Assembly (NCBI RefSeq): GCF_000429365.1
Contig: NZ_AUBS01000018.1
Location: 23,472 to 87,471, forward strand
DNA from: Pseudodonghicola xiamenensis DSM 18339
GTDB lineage: Bacteria; Pseudomonadota; Alphaproteobacteria; Rhodobacterales; Rhodobacteraceae
Length of the DNA: 64,000 bases
Reading direction: 5' to 3'
Below are positions 1 through 9,285 of the stretch, in pieces (the first letter of the stretch is position 1; each line of letters opens with the position of its first letter). The notes under the pieces were generated by a model that worked only from the letters and a program-made list of their open reading frames with translations, did not search any database and had not been told where the DNA came from. Both the position numbers and the translations under genes were made by a program.

Positions 1-840
1 CGGAGTCCGGACCGGGTCGATCCGGGCATGCCCGGGATCGAGCGCTACCGGCACCCGTTCCGCACCGCCGCCGAAGACGATATTTCCGCGCTCCACCTGC
101 CGCAGATAGGCGCTACCGTTCTTCTCCCGCGTCCAGATGCCGACCACAGGCAAGATACGGTGGGGCAGGGGCTCGGTCACGCCCATCTGTGGGCCGAAGG
201 CCGTGATCGGGACGGGTTCACCGAAGTGTTCCGCAATCCTCCCGCCCCAGGCCCCGGCGCAATTCAACAGCCGCTCTGCCCCGATCTGACCCTCGCGGGT
301 TTCGACAGTGAAACCGCCATCGCCATGGCGGATGTCAACTTCGGTTTCTTCGACGATCCGCACGCCCAGACGCGTGGCGGCCTCGGCGAAGGCCGGGGCG
401 ATCAGCCTGGGGTTGCCAGAGCCGTCGTGCGGCGAAAAGCTGGCCGCGATGGCGCCGGGGCCGAGGCCGGGAAAGCGACGGCGGATCTCTGGCGGCGTCA
501 GCTCGTCAATCTCCAGCCCCCAGGGACGGGCGGCGCCTTGAAAGGCGCGCATGTCGGCCAGGCTGTCGTGATCGAAGATCAGCCGGATATGACCGGTGGC
601 ACGGAATTCCACGTCACGGCCCAGCAGCTCCTGCGCCTGCCCCCAAAGGGCGCGCGACCGGTGTGCCAGAGGCATTTGCGGCAGATAGCGGCCGGTACGG
701 CGGATATTGCCGAAACTGGCGATGGTGGCCCCGGTGCCGATGCGGTTGCGTTCGATCAGCGTCACCCGGGCACCGCGGCGGGCCAGAAAGAAGGCCGAGG
801 CCGTCCCCATCAGCCCACCGCCCAGAACGATCACATCCAT
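1..840 (-). CDS. FAD-dependent oxidoreductase, DAO family (C-terminus beyond window edge)
   Basis: The first 280 residues are visible; the end lies beyond position 1. The start ATG is at 838-840. The N-terminus has a Rossmann dinucleotide motif (G-G-G-L-M-G at residues 7-12) followed by a DAO-type body, as in glycine/D-amino acid oxidases, sarcosine oxidase beta and the HcnC/opine-oxidase beta subunits. It is divergent from the LysR gene at 950. The two other subunit types of a heterotrimeric opine/D-hydroxyproline-type dehydrogenase (small 2Fe-2S protein, FAD/NAD protein with C-terminal Cys cluster) lie at 5979-7675. I therefore infer that this may be the third, amine-oxidising subunit, encoded on the opposite strand. 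It could instead be a stand-alone amino acid oxidase. Confidence 0.85.
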   Translation of the reverse strand, partial: MDVIVLGGGLMGTASAFFLARRGARVTLIERNRIGTGATIASFGNIRRTGRYLPQMPLAHRSRALWGQAQELLGRDVEFRATGHIRLIFDHDSLADMRAFQGAARPWGLEIDELTPPEIRRRFPGLGPGAIAASFSPHDGSGNPRLIAPAFAEAATRLGVRIVEETEVDIRHGDGGFTVETREGQIGAERLLNCAGAWGGRIAEHFGEPVPITAFGPQMGVTEPLPHRILPVVGIWTREKNGSAYLRQVERGNIVFGGGAERVPVALDPGHARIDPVRTP

Positions 841-923
841 CCGGCTTTCCTCGCCTGCTTGTTCAGATGCCGCCAAGTCAAACAGCGGCAGTCTGGGCTG
901 TCAAAGACCGGAAATGTGTGGAA

Positions 924-942
924 CCATAAGTCGAACCTATGG
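924..942. promoter_or_regulatory. Candidate LysR-type operator between divergent genes
   Basis: A 19-bp imperfect dyad with 5-bp arms CCATA and TATGG contains the T-N11-A spacing (T927, A939) typical of LysR-family binding sites. It lies in the only spacer between the divergent oxidoreductase (start 840) and LysR gene (start 950). Its right arm touches the GGAGG ribosome site of the LysR gene, so binding would also autoregulate. Assignment is from pattern and position only. Confidence 0.45.
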
Positions 943-949
943 AGGCAGG

Positions 950-1834
950 ATGCGCGCCCGCCAGCTTGAAGTCTTCACCGCCGTGATGCGTGCCGGAACC
1001 GTGACCGGTGCGGCCCGAATGCTGAATATCTCGCAACCCGCGTTGAGCCAGATCCTGATCCATACCGAGGATGATTTGGGCTTTGCGCTGTTCAACCGGG
1101 AAAAGGGGCGGCTCTATCCCACGCCGGAGGCACTGGAGCTTTATCCCGAGGCTGAACGGCTGTTCGCCGGGCTGGAGGGTTTGCAACGCAAGACCTCGGA
1201 TCTGCGGCTGGGCCGGGCCGGGCTGGTGCGTCTGGCGGCCTCCACCCCGCCGGCGATGGCACTGGTGCCGCAGGTGCTGGCAGAGTTTCGGGCACGTCAC
1301 CCGGACATCCAGCTTCGGTCCCATGTCGCGCCGCTACAATCCATGATTGCGATGCTGCGCGCCGGCGACGCCGCGCTGGCGCTGGCGTTGGACGATCGCC
1401 TGCCCCCGGATATCGAGGTGGAAACGTTAGGCCATACCGGGTTTTGCTGCATCCTGCCCGAAGGGGATGCGCTGACCGGGAGCGTGGAGATTTCCTTTGC
1501 CGATCTCGCGCCGCGCACGGTGATTTCCTATCGCGGCAACACCCGACCGCAGGAGGAGCTGGCCCTCGCCGCCCGAGCGCAGGGGCAGGCCTTCGCCCCT
1601 GAAATCGAAATTGATTCCTCGATTTCCGCCGTGGCCTTCGTGCAGGCCGGGCTGGGGATTGCCGTGGTGGACGATCTGCTGCCCTGGGAGCAGTTCGCCG
1701 GGGTGCAGGTCCGGCCACTGGCCGGGGCTCCCGAGCTGCCTTTGTCGCTGCTGACCTTGAAGGGTAAGGTGCTGTCGCGGGCAGAAGATCTGATGCGTGA
1801 CCAGATCCGCAGTCTCTGTGCCAAAGGGCTATAG
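950..1834 (+). CDS. LysR-family transcriptional regulator
   Basis: A 294-residue protein with the classic N-terminal winged helix-turn-helix (about residues 3-62; AARMLNISQPALSQ is the recognition region) and a periplasmic-binding-like effector domain to the end. I chose ATG 950 because GGAGG sits at 941-945 with good spacing; the longer in-frame extension from 707 overlaps the divergent gene and reads as non-coding. It stands between the divergent DAO oxidoreductase and the co-directional hydantoinase operon, so it probably controls both. Effector unknown. Confidence 0.9.
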   Translation: MRARQLEVFTAVMRAGTVTGAARMLNISQPALSQILIHTEDDLGFALFNREKGRLYPTPEALELYPEAERLFAGLEGLQRKTSDLRLGRAGLVRLAASTPPAMALVPQVLAEFRARHPDIQLRSHVAPLQSMIAMLRAGDAALALALDDRLPPDIEVETLGHTGFCCILPEGDALTGSVEISFADLAPRTVISYRGNTRPQEELALAARAQGQAFAPEIEIDSSISAVAFVQAGLGIAVVDDLLPWEQFAGVQVRPLAGAPELPLSLLTLKGKVLSRAEDLMRDQIRSLCAKGL

Positions 1835-1850
1835 GCGGGACTTATAGCCC
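1826..1850. terminator. Stem-loop overlapping the LysR stop codon
   Basis: Perfect 8-bp arms (GGGCTATA / TATAGCCC) flank a 9-base loop and include the TAG stop of the LysR gene. No U-tract follows, so it may attenuate rather than stop transcription into the hydantoinase operon starting at 1925. Confidence 0.4.
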
Positions 1851-1924
1851 GTGTCGGGATGCGTCTTGGACCGCCGTTTCGCTTTCTGAGAGCTTGGCGC
1901 CAAAGGCTCTGGAAAGGACAGATC

Positions 1925-3991
1925 ATGGACGCGACCCCGCAACGGGACAAGGGCGCCACTGCCGATTGGAAGATCGGCGTTGATATCGGCGGCACCTTCA
2001 TGGATTTCTGCGCGCTGGAAACCACCTCTGGCCGCGTCGCTTCGCTCAAGGTGCTGACAACGCCGGACGATCCCGGGGCGGAGCTGTTGACGGGCTTGCA
2101 GTTGCTGGCCGAGCGCGAGGGGCTTGATCCCACCACGGTCAGCCGTTTCGTGCATGGCACCACGGTGGGCATCAATACCATCATCCAGCGCAAAGGCGCG
2201 GATCTGGCGTTGATCACCAACGCCGGTTTCGAGGATGTGATCGAATTGGCTCGGCTCAGGATGCCGGACATGTATTCCCTGTTTTGCCACCGCCCAGATC
2301 CGCTGATTCCGCGCGACCGGATCTTCGGCATCCCGGCCCGGCTGCGTGCGGATGGCACCGAGACCACGGCCCCCGACCTGACGACGCTTGCCGAGGCTGT
2401 GGCGCGGATTCGCGCCCAGGGGTTGCAGGGTGTGATCGTGTCCTTCCTGCACAGCTGGCGCGACGGGGCGCAGGAGGCCGCGGTAAAGGCCGAGATCGAG
2501 CGCCTTGCCCCGGATCTTTTCGTTTTCACCTCGGCCGAGGTCTGGCCGGTTATCCGCGAATATGAACGTACCTCGACCGCAATCCTGAACGGGTATGTGC
2601 ATCCGCGTGTCTCCGGCTATCTGGAGGCGTTGGAGGCGCGGCTTGCTGGACAGGGGGTGCCGGCGCGCGCCATGCTGACCAAATCGAACGGCGGGTTGAT
2701 GAATGCAGCCGAAGGCCGGCGCGATTGTGTGTCCATGCTGTTGTCTGGCACTGCCTCGGGGGTGATCGGTGCAGCCTGGCTGGCGCGGCAGGCGGGGGAA
2801 ACAAAGATCCTGACGCTGGATATCGGCGGCACTTCGGCCGATTTCGCGCTGATCGTCGACGGTCAGGCACAATATGGCACCGGTGAGCTGATCGGGGAGT
2901 TCCCGCTCTATATCCCTTCGGTCTCGGTCAGTTCGATCGGCATCGGCGGTGGGTCTATCGCCAGCGTCGATGCGCAGGGCGTGCTGCGGGTCGGGCCGGA
3001 ATCGGCGGGTTCCAATCCCGGGCCGGCCTGCTATGGCCGTGGCGGCACCCGGGCGACGGTGACCGATGCGATGGCGGTCTGCGGTTGGCTGGGCCATACC
3101 GCCATGGCCTATGGCCAGCTTTCGATGGATGTCGATCTGGCCCGCCAGGCCGTGGGCGTCCTGGCCGAACAGCTTGGCCGGGGCCTTGAGGAAACCGCGC
3201 AGGCGATCCTGGATATCGCGGTCTCCGAGATGTTTGTCGAGGTCGAAAAGCTTGCCTCGCGCGCAGGTGTCGATCTGCGCGAATTCACCCTGATGCCCTT
3301 CGGCGGTGGCGGCCCGATGCTGGGCGCCTTCCTGGCCCGGGAGCTGGGGCTGGCCAAGGTGATGGCCCCGCGCCGTCCCGGCGTGGTCTCGGCGCTTGGC
3401 GGGTTGGTGGCCGATCTGCGCGGCGATTTCATCCGCACGATCTATGCCGATCTCGATGATGCGGCGCTTTCCTCTTTGCGCCAGGGATTCGAGGCCCTGG
3501 CCGAGGAGGGGGCGGCCTGGTTGCGGGTGCAGGGACATGCGGGCGCGGCGGAGCTGAAGCTTTCGGCGGATATGCGCTATGCCGGGCAAAGCTTCGAGAT
3601 CGAGGTGGAATTGCAGCCAGATTGGCTGTCGGACAGGGCCGAGATCGAGCGTGCCTTCCATGAAACGCACCGCCGAATCTATGATTTCGACGACCCGGCA
3701 GGCCGGATCGAGGTTGTGAACCTGCGGCTTTCAGCCATTGGCGCGGGTCCTGCGCTGGACATGCCCGAGGCGGAGGAAACCGGCGGTCGGGCCCAGGCAT
3801 TGCGCCAGGTGCCCATCTATCTGGGCAGCCCGCAGGAGATCGCGCTTTATGACCGGACCTCCCTGACCAGCGGGGCGCGGTTCGAAGGGCCTGCCGTCGT
3901 GGTGCAGGAGGATACCACCTTCGCCATCCCCGCCGGGACCGAAGCGCAGATCGACCGCCACCTGAATATCCACCTGAGCTTTGCGGAGTGA
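1925..3991 (+). CDS. Hydantoinase/oxoprolinase family protein, subunit A
   Basis: A 688-residue protein of the HyuA/5-oxoprolinase N-terminal family. Two ATPase phosphate motifs of the actin/sugar-kinase fold are visible: VDIGGTFMDF near residue 20 and LDIGGTSADF near residue 300. Family members couple ATP hydrolysis to ring opening of cyclic amides (N-methylhydantoin, 5-oxoproline, caprolactam) together with subunit B, or to carboxylation of ketones. Here subunit B follows immediately, fixing the pairing. ATG 1925 is preferred over an in-frame ATG at 1859 because AGGA precedes it and family homology begins just after it. The substrate cannot be read from sequence; neighbouring semialdehyde dehydrogenases favour a lactam or similar cyclic amide. 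Confidence 0.92.
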   Translation: MDATPQRDKGATADWKIGVDIGGTFMDFCALETTSGRVASLKVLTTPDDPGAELLTGLQLLAEREGLDPTTVSRFVHGTTVGINTIIQRKGADLALITNAGFEDVIELARLRMPDMYSLFCHRPDPLIPRDRIFGIPARLRADGTETTAPDLTTLAEAVARIRAQGLQGVIVSFLHSWRDGAQEAAVKAEIERLAPDLFVFTSAEVWPVIREYERTSTAILNGYVHPRVSGYLEALEARLAGQGVPARAMLTKSNGGLMNAAEGRRDCVSMLLSGTASGVIGAAWLARQAGETKILTLDIGGTSADFALIVDGQAQYGTGELIGEFPLYIPSVSVSSIGIGGGSIASVDAQGVLRVGPESAGSNPGPACYGRGGTRATVTDAMAVCGWLGHTAMAYGQLSMDVDLARQAVGVLAEQLGRGLEETAQAILDIAVSEMFVEVEKLASRAGVDLREFTLMPFGGGGPMLGAFLARELGLAKVMAPRRPGVVSALGGLVADLRGDFIRTIYADLDDAALSSLRQGFEALAEEGAAWLRVQGHAGAAELKLSADMRYAGQSFEIEVELQPDWLSDRAEIERAFHETHRRIYDFDDPAGRIEVVNLRLSAIGAGPALDMPEAEETGGRAQALRQVPIYLGSPQEIALYDRTSLTSGARFEGPAVVVQEDTTFAIPAGTEAQIDRHLNIHLSFAE

Positions 3992-3996
3992 GCCCC

Positions 3997-5982
3997 ATGT
4001 TTGACAAAATGACCCTGCAGGTTCTGGCCAACCACGCCCGGGCAGCGGCCGAGAACATGGCCCATACGCTGCACCGCACCGCCCATTCCGCCTTCGTCAA
4101 GGAGACGCAGGATTTCACCGTCATGCTGATGGATCGGGCCGGTGATACCTTTGCCGTGCCGATGGATCTGGGCGCGACCTGGTATCCCGGGCTGACCTAT
4201 GGCCGGGCGATCGACATGATCGGGGATTACAGGCCCGGCGATGTGGCGTTTACCAATGATCCCTATTCCGGCCATGTTGCCACCCACGCGCCCGACACCC
4301 ACCTGTGGAAGCCGGTCTTTGTCGGCGACGATATCGTCGCCTGGACCGGTGGCCATATCCACAATACCGACATGGGCGGCGCGGTGCCGGCGTCGCTGTC
4401 ACGCTCGCTGACCGAGATCCATCAGGAAGGCATTCGCTTTCCGCCGATGAAGCTGGTGAACGAAGGGGTGTTCGATGAGCAGATCCTGCGGATCATGACC
4501 ACCAATGTCCGCAAGCCGGAACTGAACATCGGTGATATCAAGGCGCTGGTCGGCGCGCTCAATACCGGCGAACGCAAGGTGCTCGCCATGGTCGACCGCT
4601 TCGGTAAACAGGGCTTTGTCTCGGGCGTCGCGGCGCTGCTCGACCAGGCCGAGGCGCAGGCGCGCGATATCCTGCGGGCGATCCCGGACGGCGAATGGGT
4701 GTTTGCCGATTATGCCGACGAGGACAGCGACAACGCCAATCCCTGCCGGTTGAAACTGACGCTGCGGATCAGCGGGGATGAGGCCATTCTGGATTTCACC
4801 GGCTCTGACCCGCAGCTTGCCAGTTCGCTCAACGTGCCTTCGGGCGGCGACCCGCGGCATACGATCCTGCTCGTCGGCATTTATTACGTGCTCTACACGC
4901 TGAACCCGAAGATTCTGCTCAACACCGGGCTGACGCGGCCCTTCACCTGCATCGCGCCCGAGGGCACGGTATTGAATCCGGTGGCGCCGGCGGCTGTGGG
5001 GATGCGGTCCTTGACCTGCGCGCGGCTGCGGTCGGTGATCTTCGGCGCCTTCAGCCAGGCGGTGCCCGACCGGATGCCCGCAGCGCCGGCAGGCAACAAT
5101 TGCATCGTCAACGTGATGACCCGCAACGAACGCACCCAGAAGACGGTGATCGCGGCGGTGAACCCGGTGGTTGGGGGCGGCGGCGGCATGCCGCATCGCG
5201 ATGGTACCAACGGGTCGGGGGCCGATGCGGCATACCTCAAGAACACCCCGATCGAGATCACCGAGACCGAGGTGCCGGTGGAATTCGTCAAATACGGGTT
5301 GGCGCAGGATTCTGGCGGCCCCGGCCGTTGGCGAGGTGGGTTGGCGACGCAGATGGCCTTTCGCGTCTTCGCGCCCGACAGCCGGATCACCGCGCGCAAC
5401 CGCGATCGGTCGTTCTTCCGGCCCTGGGGCACGCTGGGCGGCAAGGCGGCCGGCCTGTCGGATATGGTGGTGAACCCCGGCACGGCCGAGGAACGCCGGC
5501 TGGGCAATATCGACACTGCCGTGCTGCAACCGGGCGATGTACTGGACATCCGGTCCGCTGGCGGTGGCGGGCGCGGCAACCCGATGGAGCGCGAGCCCTG
5601 GCGGGTGGCGCAGGATGTGGCGCGCGGCCATGTCTCGCTCGCTTCGGCGGAACGCGACTATGGTGTGGTGATCCGCGACGGTCTGGTGGACGAGGCTGCG
5701 ACGCACGCGTTGCGTGCCAAGGCCGCGCATCCCGAAGGGCATTTCCACTATGGGCCCGAACGCGATGGGTACGAGGCGCAGTGGACCGCTGCCGCCTATG
5801 ATCGGCTGACCGATATTCTCACGGCGCTGCCGATCCACTGGCGGTTCTTCACCAAGACCGAGATCTTCCGCCGGATCGGCGACCGCACCGGCGCCGCGGG
5901 TGTCGAGGCAGCCTTTGCCGAGACCTGCGCGCGGTTCCCCGAACTGCCGCGCCCGGCACCGGTCGCCGAGGCCGCCGAATGA
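3997..5982 (+). CDS. Hydantoinase/oxoprolinase family protein, subunit B
   Basis: A 661-residue HyuB-type protein, catalytic partner of the preceding HyuA. The body shows family landmarks: the early metal-site region, a GGGGGMPHRDGTNGS-like glycine-rich segment near residue 390 and the AGGGGRGNP segment near residue 530. At 661 residues it is longer than the usual 550-590; the extra length is at the C-terminus (about residue 560 onward). A GTG at 3988 would overlap the HyuA stop, but ATG 3997 has GGAG at 3985-3988 with ideal spacing, so I use it. Its 3' end overlaps the next start by 4 bp (ATGA), so translation is probably coupled. Confidence 0.92.
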   Translation: MFDKMTLQVLANHARAAAENMAHTLHRTAHSAFVKETQDFTVMLMDRAGDTFAVPMDLGATWYPGLTYGRAIDMIGDYRPGDVAFTNDPYSGHVATHAPDTHLWKPVFVGDDIVAWTGGHIHNTDMGGAVPASLSRSLTEIHQEGIRFPPMKLVNEGVFDEQILRIMTTNVRKPELNIGDIKALVGALNTGERKVLAMVDRFGKQGFVSGVAALLDQAEAQARDILRAIPDGEWVFADYADEDSDNANPCRLKLTLRISGDEAILDFTGSDPQLASSLNVPSGGDPRHTILLVGIYYVLYTLNPKILLNTGLTRPFTCIAPEGTVLNPVAPAAVGMRSLTCARLRSVIFGAFSQAVPDRMPAAPAGNNCIVNVMTRNERTQKTVIAAVNPVVGGGGGMPHRDGTNGSGADAAYLKNTPIEITETEVPVEFVKYGLAQDSGGPGRWRGGLATQMAFRVFAPDSRITARNRDRSFFRPWGTLGGKAAGLSDMVVNPGTAEERRLGNIDTAVLQPGDVLDIRSAGGGGRGNPMEREPWRVAQDVARGHVSLASAERDYGVVIRDGLVDEAATHALRAKAAHPEGHFHYGPERDGYEAQWTAAAYDRLTDILTALPIHWRFFTKTEIFRRIGDRTGAAGVEAAFAETCARFPELPRPAPVAEAAE

Positions 5983-6302
5983 TCGGCGGCGCGCAGGGAC
6001 GCGTCGTCCGCCTGGCCGAGACCGCCCGCGCGCCGGTTCGCTTCTGGTTCGATGGCGAAGAGCTGCGCGCACTCAAGGGGGATACCGTACTGACGGCGAT
6101 CCTGCTGTCGGCACGGGCCCTGCGCCCTTCTGAATTCGGCCCGGAGGATCGGGCCGGCTTCTGCCTGATGGGCGCCTGTCAGGATTGTTGGGTCTGGCCC
6201 GAGACCGGGCCGCGCTTTCGTGCCTGCTCCACCCCGATTGCCGAGGGCATGCGGCTGCTGAGCCGCCCGCCTGCGCCTTGGCCAGAGGAGAGCGAGGCAT
6301 GA
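5979..6302 (+). CDS. Small (2Fe-2S)-binding protein, HcnA/opine oxidase gamma-like
   Basis: A 107-residue protein of the Fer2_4 type, which also forms the N-terminus of sarcosine oxidase alpha. The cysteine pattern C-x4-C-x2-C (FCLMGACQDCW) with a later single Cys (FRACST) fits a plant-type 2Fe-2S site. Such proteins are the small subunit of heterotrimeric flavin dehydrogenases (hydrogen cyanide synthase, opine oxidase, D-hydroxyproline dehydrogenase). It overlaps both neighbours by 4 bp (ATGA junctions), so it is made together with HyuB and the next FAD/NAD subunit. This tight coupling is unusual for a hydantoinase operon. Confidence 0.85.
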   Translation: MIGGAQGRVVRLAETARAPVRFWFDGEELRALKGDTVLTAILLSARALRPSEFGPEDRAGFCLMGACQDCWVWPETGPRFRACSTPIAEGMRLLSRPPAPWPEESEA

Positions 6303-7675
6303 GCCAAACTAGCCAAGGTGCGCGGGTGCTGATCGTCGGTGCTGGCCCTGCCGGTATCAGGGCCGCCGGAACCCTCTGTGCCGCCGGGCTCAGGCCCATT
6401 GTCGTGGATGAAGGCGCCCGGGCCGGCGGGCAGATCTATCGCCGCCCGCCCAAAGGTTTCACTCGGTCGCCCGAAACGCTCTACGGATCGGAGGCGGCGA
6501 AGGCGCGGGCCCTGCATGGAGCCTTCGACGCGCTGGTTGCAGCGGATGCGCTGGACTATCTGCCCCGGGCCTCGGTCGTGGCTTTGTCGGACGGGGTGGC
6601 GCAGGTGCTGAACGAGGGGCGGATCCGGCAGGTGCCCTATGACAGGCTACTATTGGCGACCGGGGCGATGGACCGGGTCGCGCCGGTGCCGGGCTGGCAG
6701 TCGGCTGGGGTCTATACCCTGGGCGCGGCGCAGATTGCGCTCAAGGCGCAGGGGGTGGCGCTGGGGCAGCAGATCGTGCTGGCAGGGTCGGGTCCCTTGC
6801 TGACCCTTCTGGCCTATCAGTTGCGAAAAGCCGGGGCGGGGCTGGCTGCTGTTCTGGACACATCGTCCCTGACAACCCAGATGCGCGGCCTGCCGGGGAT
6901 GCTGGCGCGGCCGGCAGTTGCCCTGCGGGGCGTCACCATGCGGGCGCGGCTCGGCCGGCTTTATCATTCCGGCGTCACGCTGGAGCGGATCGAGACCGAC
7001 GCGACCGGCCCGGTGGCGATCCATTGGTGCGACAGGCGGGGGCGGCCGCGGCGTACCCCCTGCGACATGGTCGGGTTGGGCTGGCACCTGAGGGCCGAGA
7101 CGCACCTTGCTGATCTTGCCGGAATTGTCTTCGATTATTCAGAAGTTTGGGCGCAATGGCTGCCGCGTGCCGATGCCATGGGGCGGGCAGGCCAGGGGCG
7201 CTATCTGGCCGGTGACGGGCTGCGCATCCTCGGTGCCGATGGGGCCGAGATTGCCGGGCGTTTGGCGGCCATCGCCTGTCTGCAGGATCTCGGCCTGCCA
7301 GCGCCCGATCCGCGGGGGGAGCTGCGCAGCCGCGCCCGGATGGAACGGTTTGCCCGGGGGCTGGCCCGCGGCTTTCCCTGGCCGGCGCAGATGGTCCGGG
7401 CCTTGCCAGACGACAGCATAATCTGCCGCTGCGAAGGTATCACCGCTGCCGATCTGCGCGCCGGGGCGGTGCTTGGTGGGGCCGAGGCCAACCGGGTCAA
7501 GTCTCTGGCCCGGGTCGGCATGGGCCGCTGCCAGGGCCGCTACTGCCAATTGGCCGGGGCCGAGCTGATCGCGGCGGGGGCAGGGCAGTCGCCGCAGGCG
7601 GCTGGACGGCTCAGAGGACAGGCACCGGCGCGTCCGGTCCCGGCGGGGGCCTATTGCGACGAAACCGGCCAATGA
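6299..7675 (+). CDS. FAD/NAD(P)-binding oxidoreductase with C-terminal BFD-like 2Fe-2S domain (HcnB/opine oxidase alpha-like)
   Basis: A 458-residue flavoprotein. The N-terminus has GAGPAG (about residues 13-18) and an ARAGGQIYRR segment typical of the alpha subunit of HCN synthase, opine oxidase and sarcosine oxidase. A second Rossmann region lies near residue 160. The C-terminus carries a CRCEG...CQGRYC pattern, a BFD-like 2Fe-2S ligand set. With the preceding Fer2 protein it forms two of the three subunits of a heterotrimeric amine/opine dehydrogenase; the DAO-type third subunit may be the divergent gene at 1-840. The substrate is unknown. Start ATG 6299 overlaps the previous stop. Confidence 0.87.
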   Translation: MSQTSQGARVLIVGAGPAGIRAAGTLCAAGLRPIVVDEGARAGGQIYRRPPKGFTRSPETLYGSEAAKARALHGAFDALVAADALDYLPRASVVALSDGVAQVLNEGRIRQVPYDRLLLATGAMDRVAPVPGWQSAGVYTLGAAQIALKAQGVALGQQIVLAGSGPLLTLLAYQLRKAGAGLAAVLDTSSLTTQMRGLPGMLARPAVALRGVTMRARLGRLYHSGVTLERIETDATGPVAIHWCDRRGRPRRTPCDMVGLGWHLRAETHLADLAGIVFDYSEVWAQWLPRADAMGRAGQGRYLAGDGLRILGADGAEIAGRLAAIACLQDLGLPAPDPRGELRSRARMERFARGLARGFPWPAQMVRALPDDSIICRCEGITAADLRAGAVLGGAEANRVKSLARVGMGRCQGRYCQLAGAELIAAGAGQSPQAAGRLRGQAPARPVPAGAYCDETGQ

Positions 7676-7687
7676 CCGGCAAAATCT

Positions 7688-7764
7688 TCTGCCCCTGCGA
7701 CGGGGCAGACAGTGCTTTGTGCTGCCCAGCACGGCGATACGGCAGCTTCGTTTGCCGTGCTGGG
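7688..7764 (+). promoter_or_regulatory. Two tandem stem-loops in the leader of the aldehyde dehydrogenase gene
   Basis: Stem 1 (7688-7709) has perfect 8-bp arms TCTGCCCC / GGGGCAGA around a 6-base loop. Stem 2 (7725-7764) has perfect 11-bp arms CCCAGCACGGC / GCCGTGCTGGG around an 18-base loop. They fill most of the 127-bp gap before the ATG at 7803. The first could end or attenuate the upstream transcript; the second could be an mRNA-stability or regulatory element. No known riboswitch signature was recognised. Confidence 0.45.
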
Positions 7765-7802
7765 GCATACTTCCCAACACTCTCCTTCTCAAGGATAACG
7801 AT

Positions 7803-9266
7803 ATGACCCTTGCCTTCGCGCCCGAAACCGTCACGCTTCCGACCGGCCACTTCATCGCCGGCGCCTATGTCGAGGGGCCGGCGGCGATCGAAGTGCAGGC
7901 GCCCTCTGACGGGCGGGTGCTGGCGGCGATCCCCTGCGCCGATGCCGAAATGGTCGACCGCGCGGTCCGTGCCGCCCGAGAGGCGCTGAAGGCCTCGGGC
8001 TGGGCCGGCTGGCAGCCGCGTGCGCGGCTCAAGGCGCTGCACGCCTGGGCCGATCTGATCGAAGCAGAAGCGCCCCGGTTGGCGCAGCTCGAGGCGATCT
8101 GTTCGTCGCGGCCCATCCGCCAGGTCATTGAGGGCGATATCCGTGTCACCGCCGAGCAGATCCGCTTCTTTGCCGAATTTGCCGACAAGGAAGGGGGCGA
8201 TCTGGTGCCCACGGGGGCGGGATCTGTCGGGTTCATCGCCGCCGAGCCCTATGGGGTGATCGGCGCGATCACACCGTGGAATTTCCCGATCTCCATGGCG
8301 GGCTGGAAGTTTGGGCCGGCGTTGGCCGCTGGCAATGCGGTGGTGCTGAAACCGTCGGAGATGACGCCTTTCTCAACCCTCTACATGGCCGAACTTTCGG
8401 TCAAGGCGGGCATTCCGGCGGGGCTGATCAATATCGTTCTGGGCGATGGCCCGGTGACCGGCAACGCGATCACCGGCCATCCGGGCATTGACAAGGTTTC
8501 GTTCACCGGCTCCACCCGGGCCGGCAGCGCGATCATGGAAAACATCGCACGTCACGATATCAAACCGATGACGCTGGAATTGGGCGGCAAGAGCCCGCAG
8601 GTGGTCTTTGCCGATGCCGATCTGGATCGCGCCGCCGATTGTCTGGCGCGCGGCATCCTGCCGAACGCGGGCCAATTCTGCGTTGCCGGGTCGCGCATGA
8701 TCGTTCAGCGCGAGATTGCCGACGCGCTGATGGAAAAGCTGACCGCACGTTTCGCGGCGGAGCGCCCCGCAGCCACCTGGGACGATCCGGCGGGATTCTC
8801 TCCGATCATTTCGGAGCGGCAGCTCAACCGGATCGACGGCATCGTGCGCGCCGCCCGGGAGCAAGGGGCAGAATTGATCTGCGGCGGCACCCGTTTCGAC
8901 CGCCAGGGCAGTTATTATCAGCCGACGCTGATCGCCGGCGTGACCGAAACAAACCCGGCAGTGACCGAAGAGATCTTCGGCCCTGTCGCCACCTTCCAGA
9001 CCTTCGGGACCGAGGAAGAGGCCATCGCCCTGGCCAGTCATCCGACCTATGGCCTCTGCGCCGGTCTGCACAGCCGCGATCTGTCGCGCACCATGCGGAT
9101 GATCGGAGCGCTGCAGGCCGGCACTGTCTGGGTCAACCGTTACGGTCGGTCGCTCGATCATATCCTGCCGACCGGTGGCTGGAAGTCGAGCGGGCTGGGC
9201 AAGGATCTGGGTCGTGAGGCCTTTCTTGCCAATCGCCGGACAAAATCCGTTCTGATCGACCTTTGA
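7803..9266 (+). CDS. NAD(P)-dependent aldehyde dehydrogenase
   Basis: A 487-residue aldehyde dehydrogenase superfamily protein. Catalytic residues are in place: Asn160 in TPWNF, Glu259 in LELGGKSP and nucleophile Cys293 in AGQFC, with the FTGSTRAG cofactor loop at about 234-241. It oxidises an aldehyde to the acid, but the family does not fix the substrate. Placed after a hydantoinase and an amine dehydrogenase, a semialdehyde product is likely. AAGGA precedes ATG 7803. It begins a second sub-operon after a structured 127-bp leader, with the tartrate-dehydrogenase-like gene 19 bp downstream. Confidence 0.9.
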   Translation: MTLAFAPETVTLPTGHFIAGAYVEGPAAIEVQAPSDGRVLAAIPCADAEMVDRAVRAAREALKASGWAGWQPRARLKALHAWADLIEAEAPRLAQLEAICSSRPIRQVIEGDIRVTAEQIRFFAEFADKEGGDLVPTGAGSVGFIAAEPYGVIGAITPWNFPISMAGWKFGPALAAGNAVVLKPSEMTPFSTLYMAELSVKAGIPAGLINIVLGDGPVTGNAITGHPGIDKVSFTGSTRAGSAIMENIARHDIKPMTLELGGKSPQVVFADADLDRAADCLARGILPNAGQFCVAGSRMIVQREIADALMEKLTARFAAERPAATWDDPAGFSPIISERQLNRIDGIVRAAREQGAELICGGTRFDRQGSYYQPTLIAGVTETNPAVTEEIFGPVATFQTFGTEEEAIALASHPTYGLCAGLHSRDLSRTMRMIGALQAGTVWVNRYGRSLDHILPTGGWKSSGLGKDLGREAFLANRRTKSVLIDL

Positions 9267-9285
9267 ACGCCCCAAGGAGCCCCGC

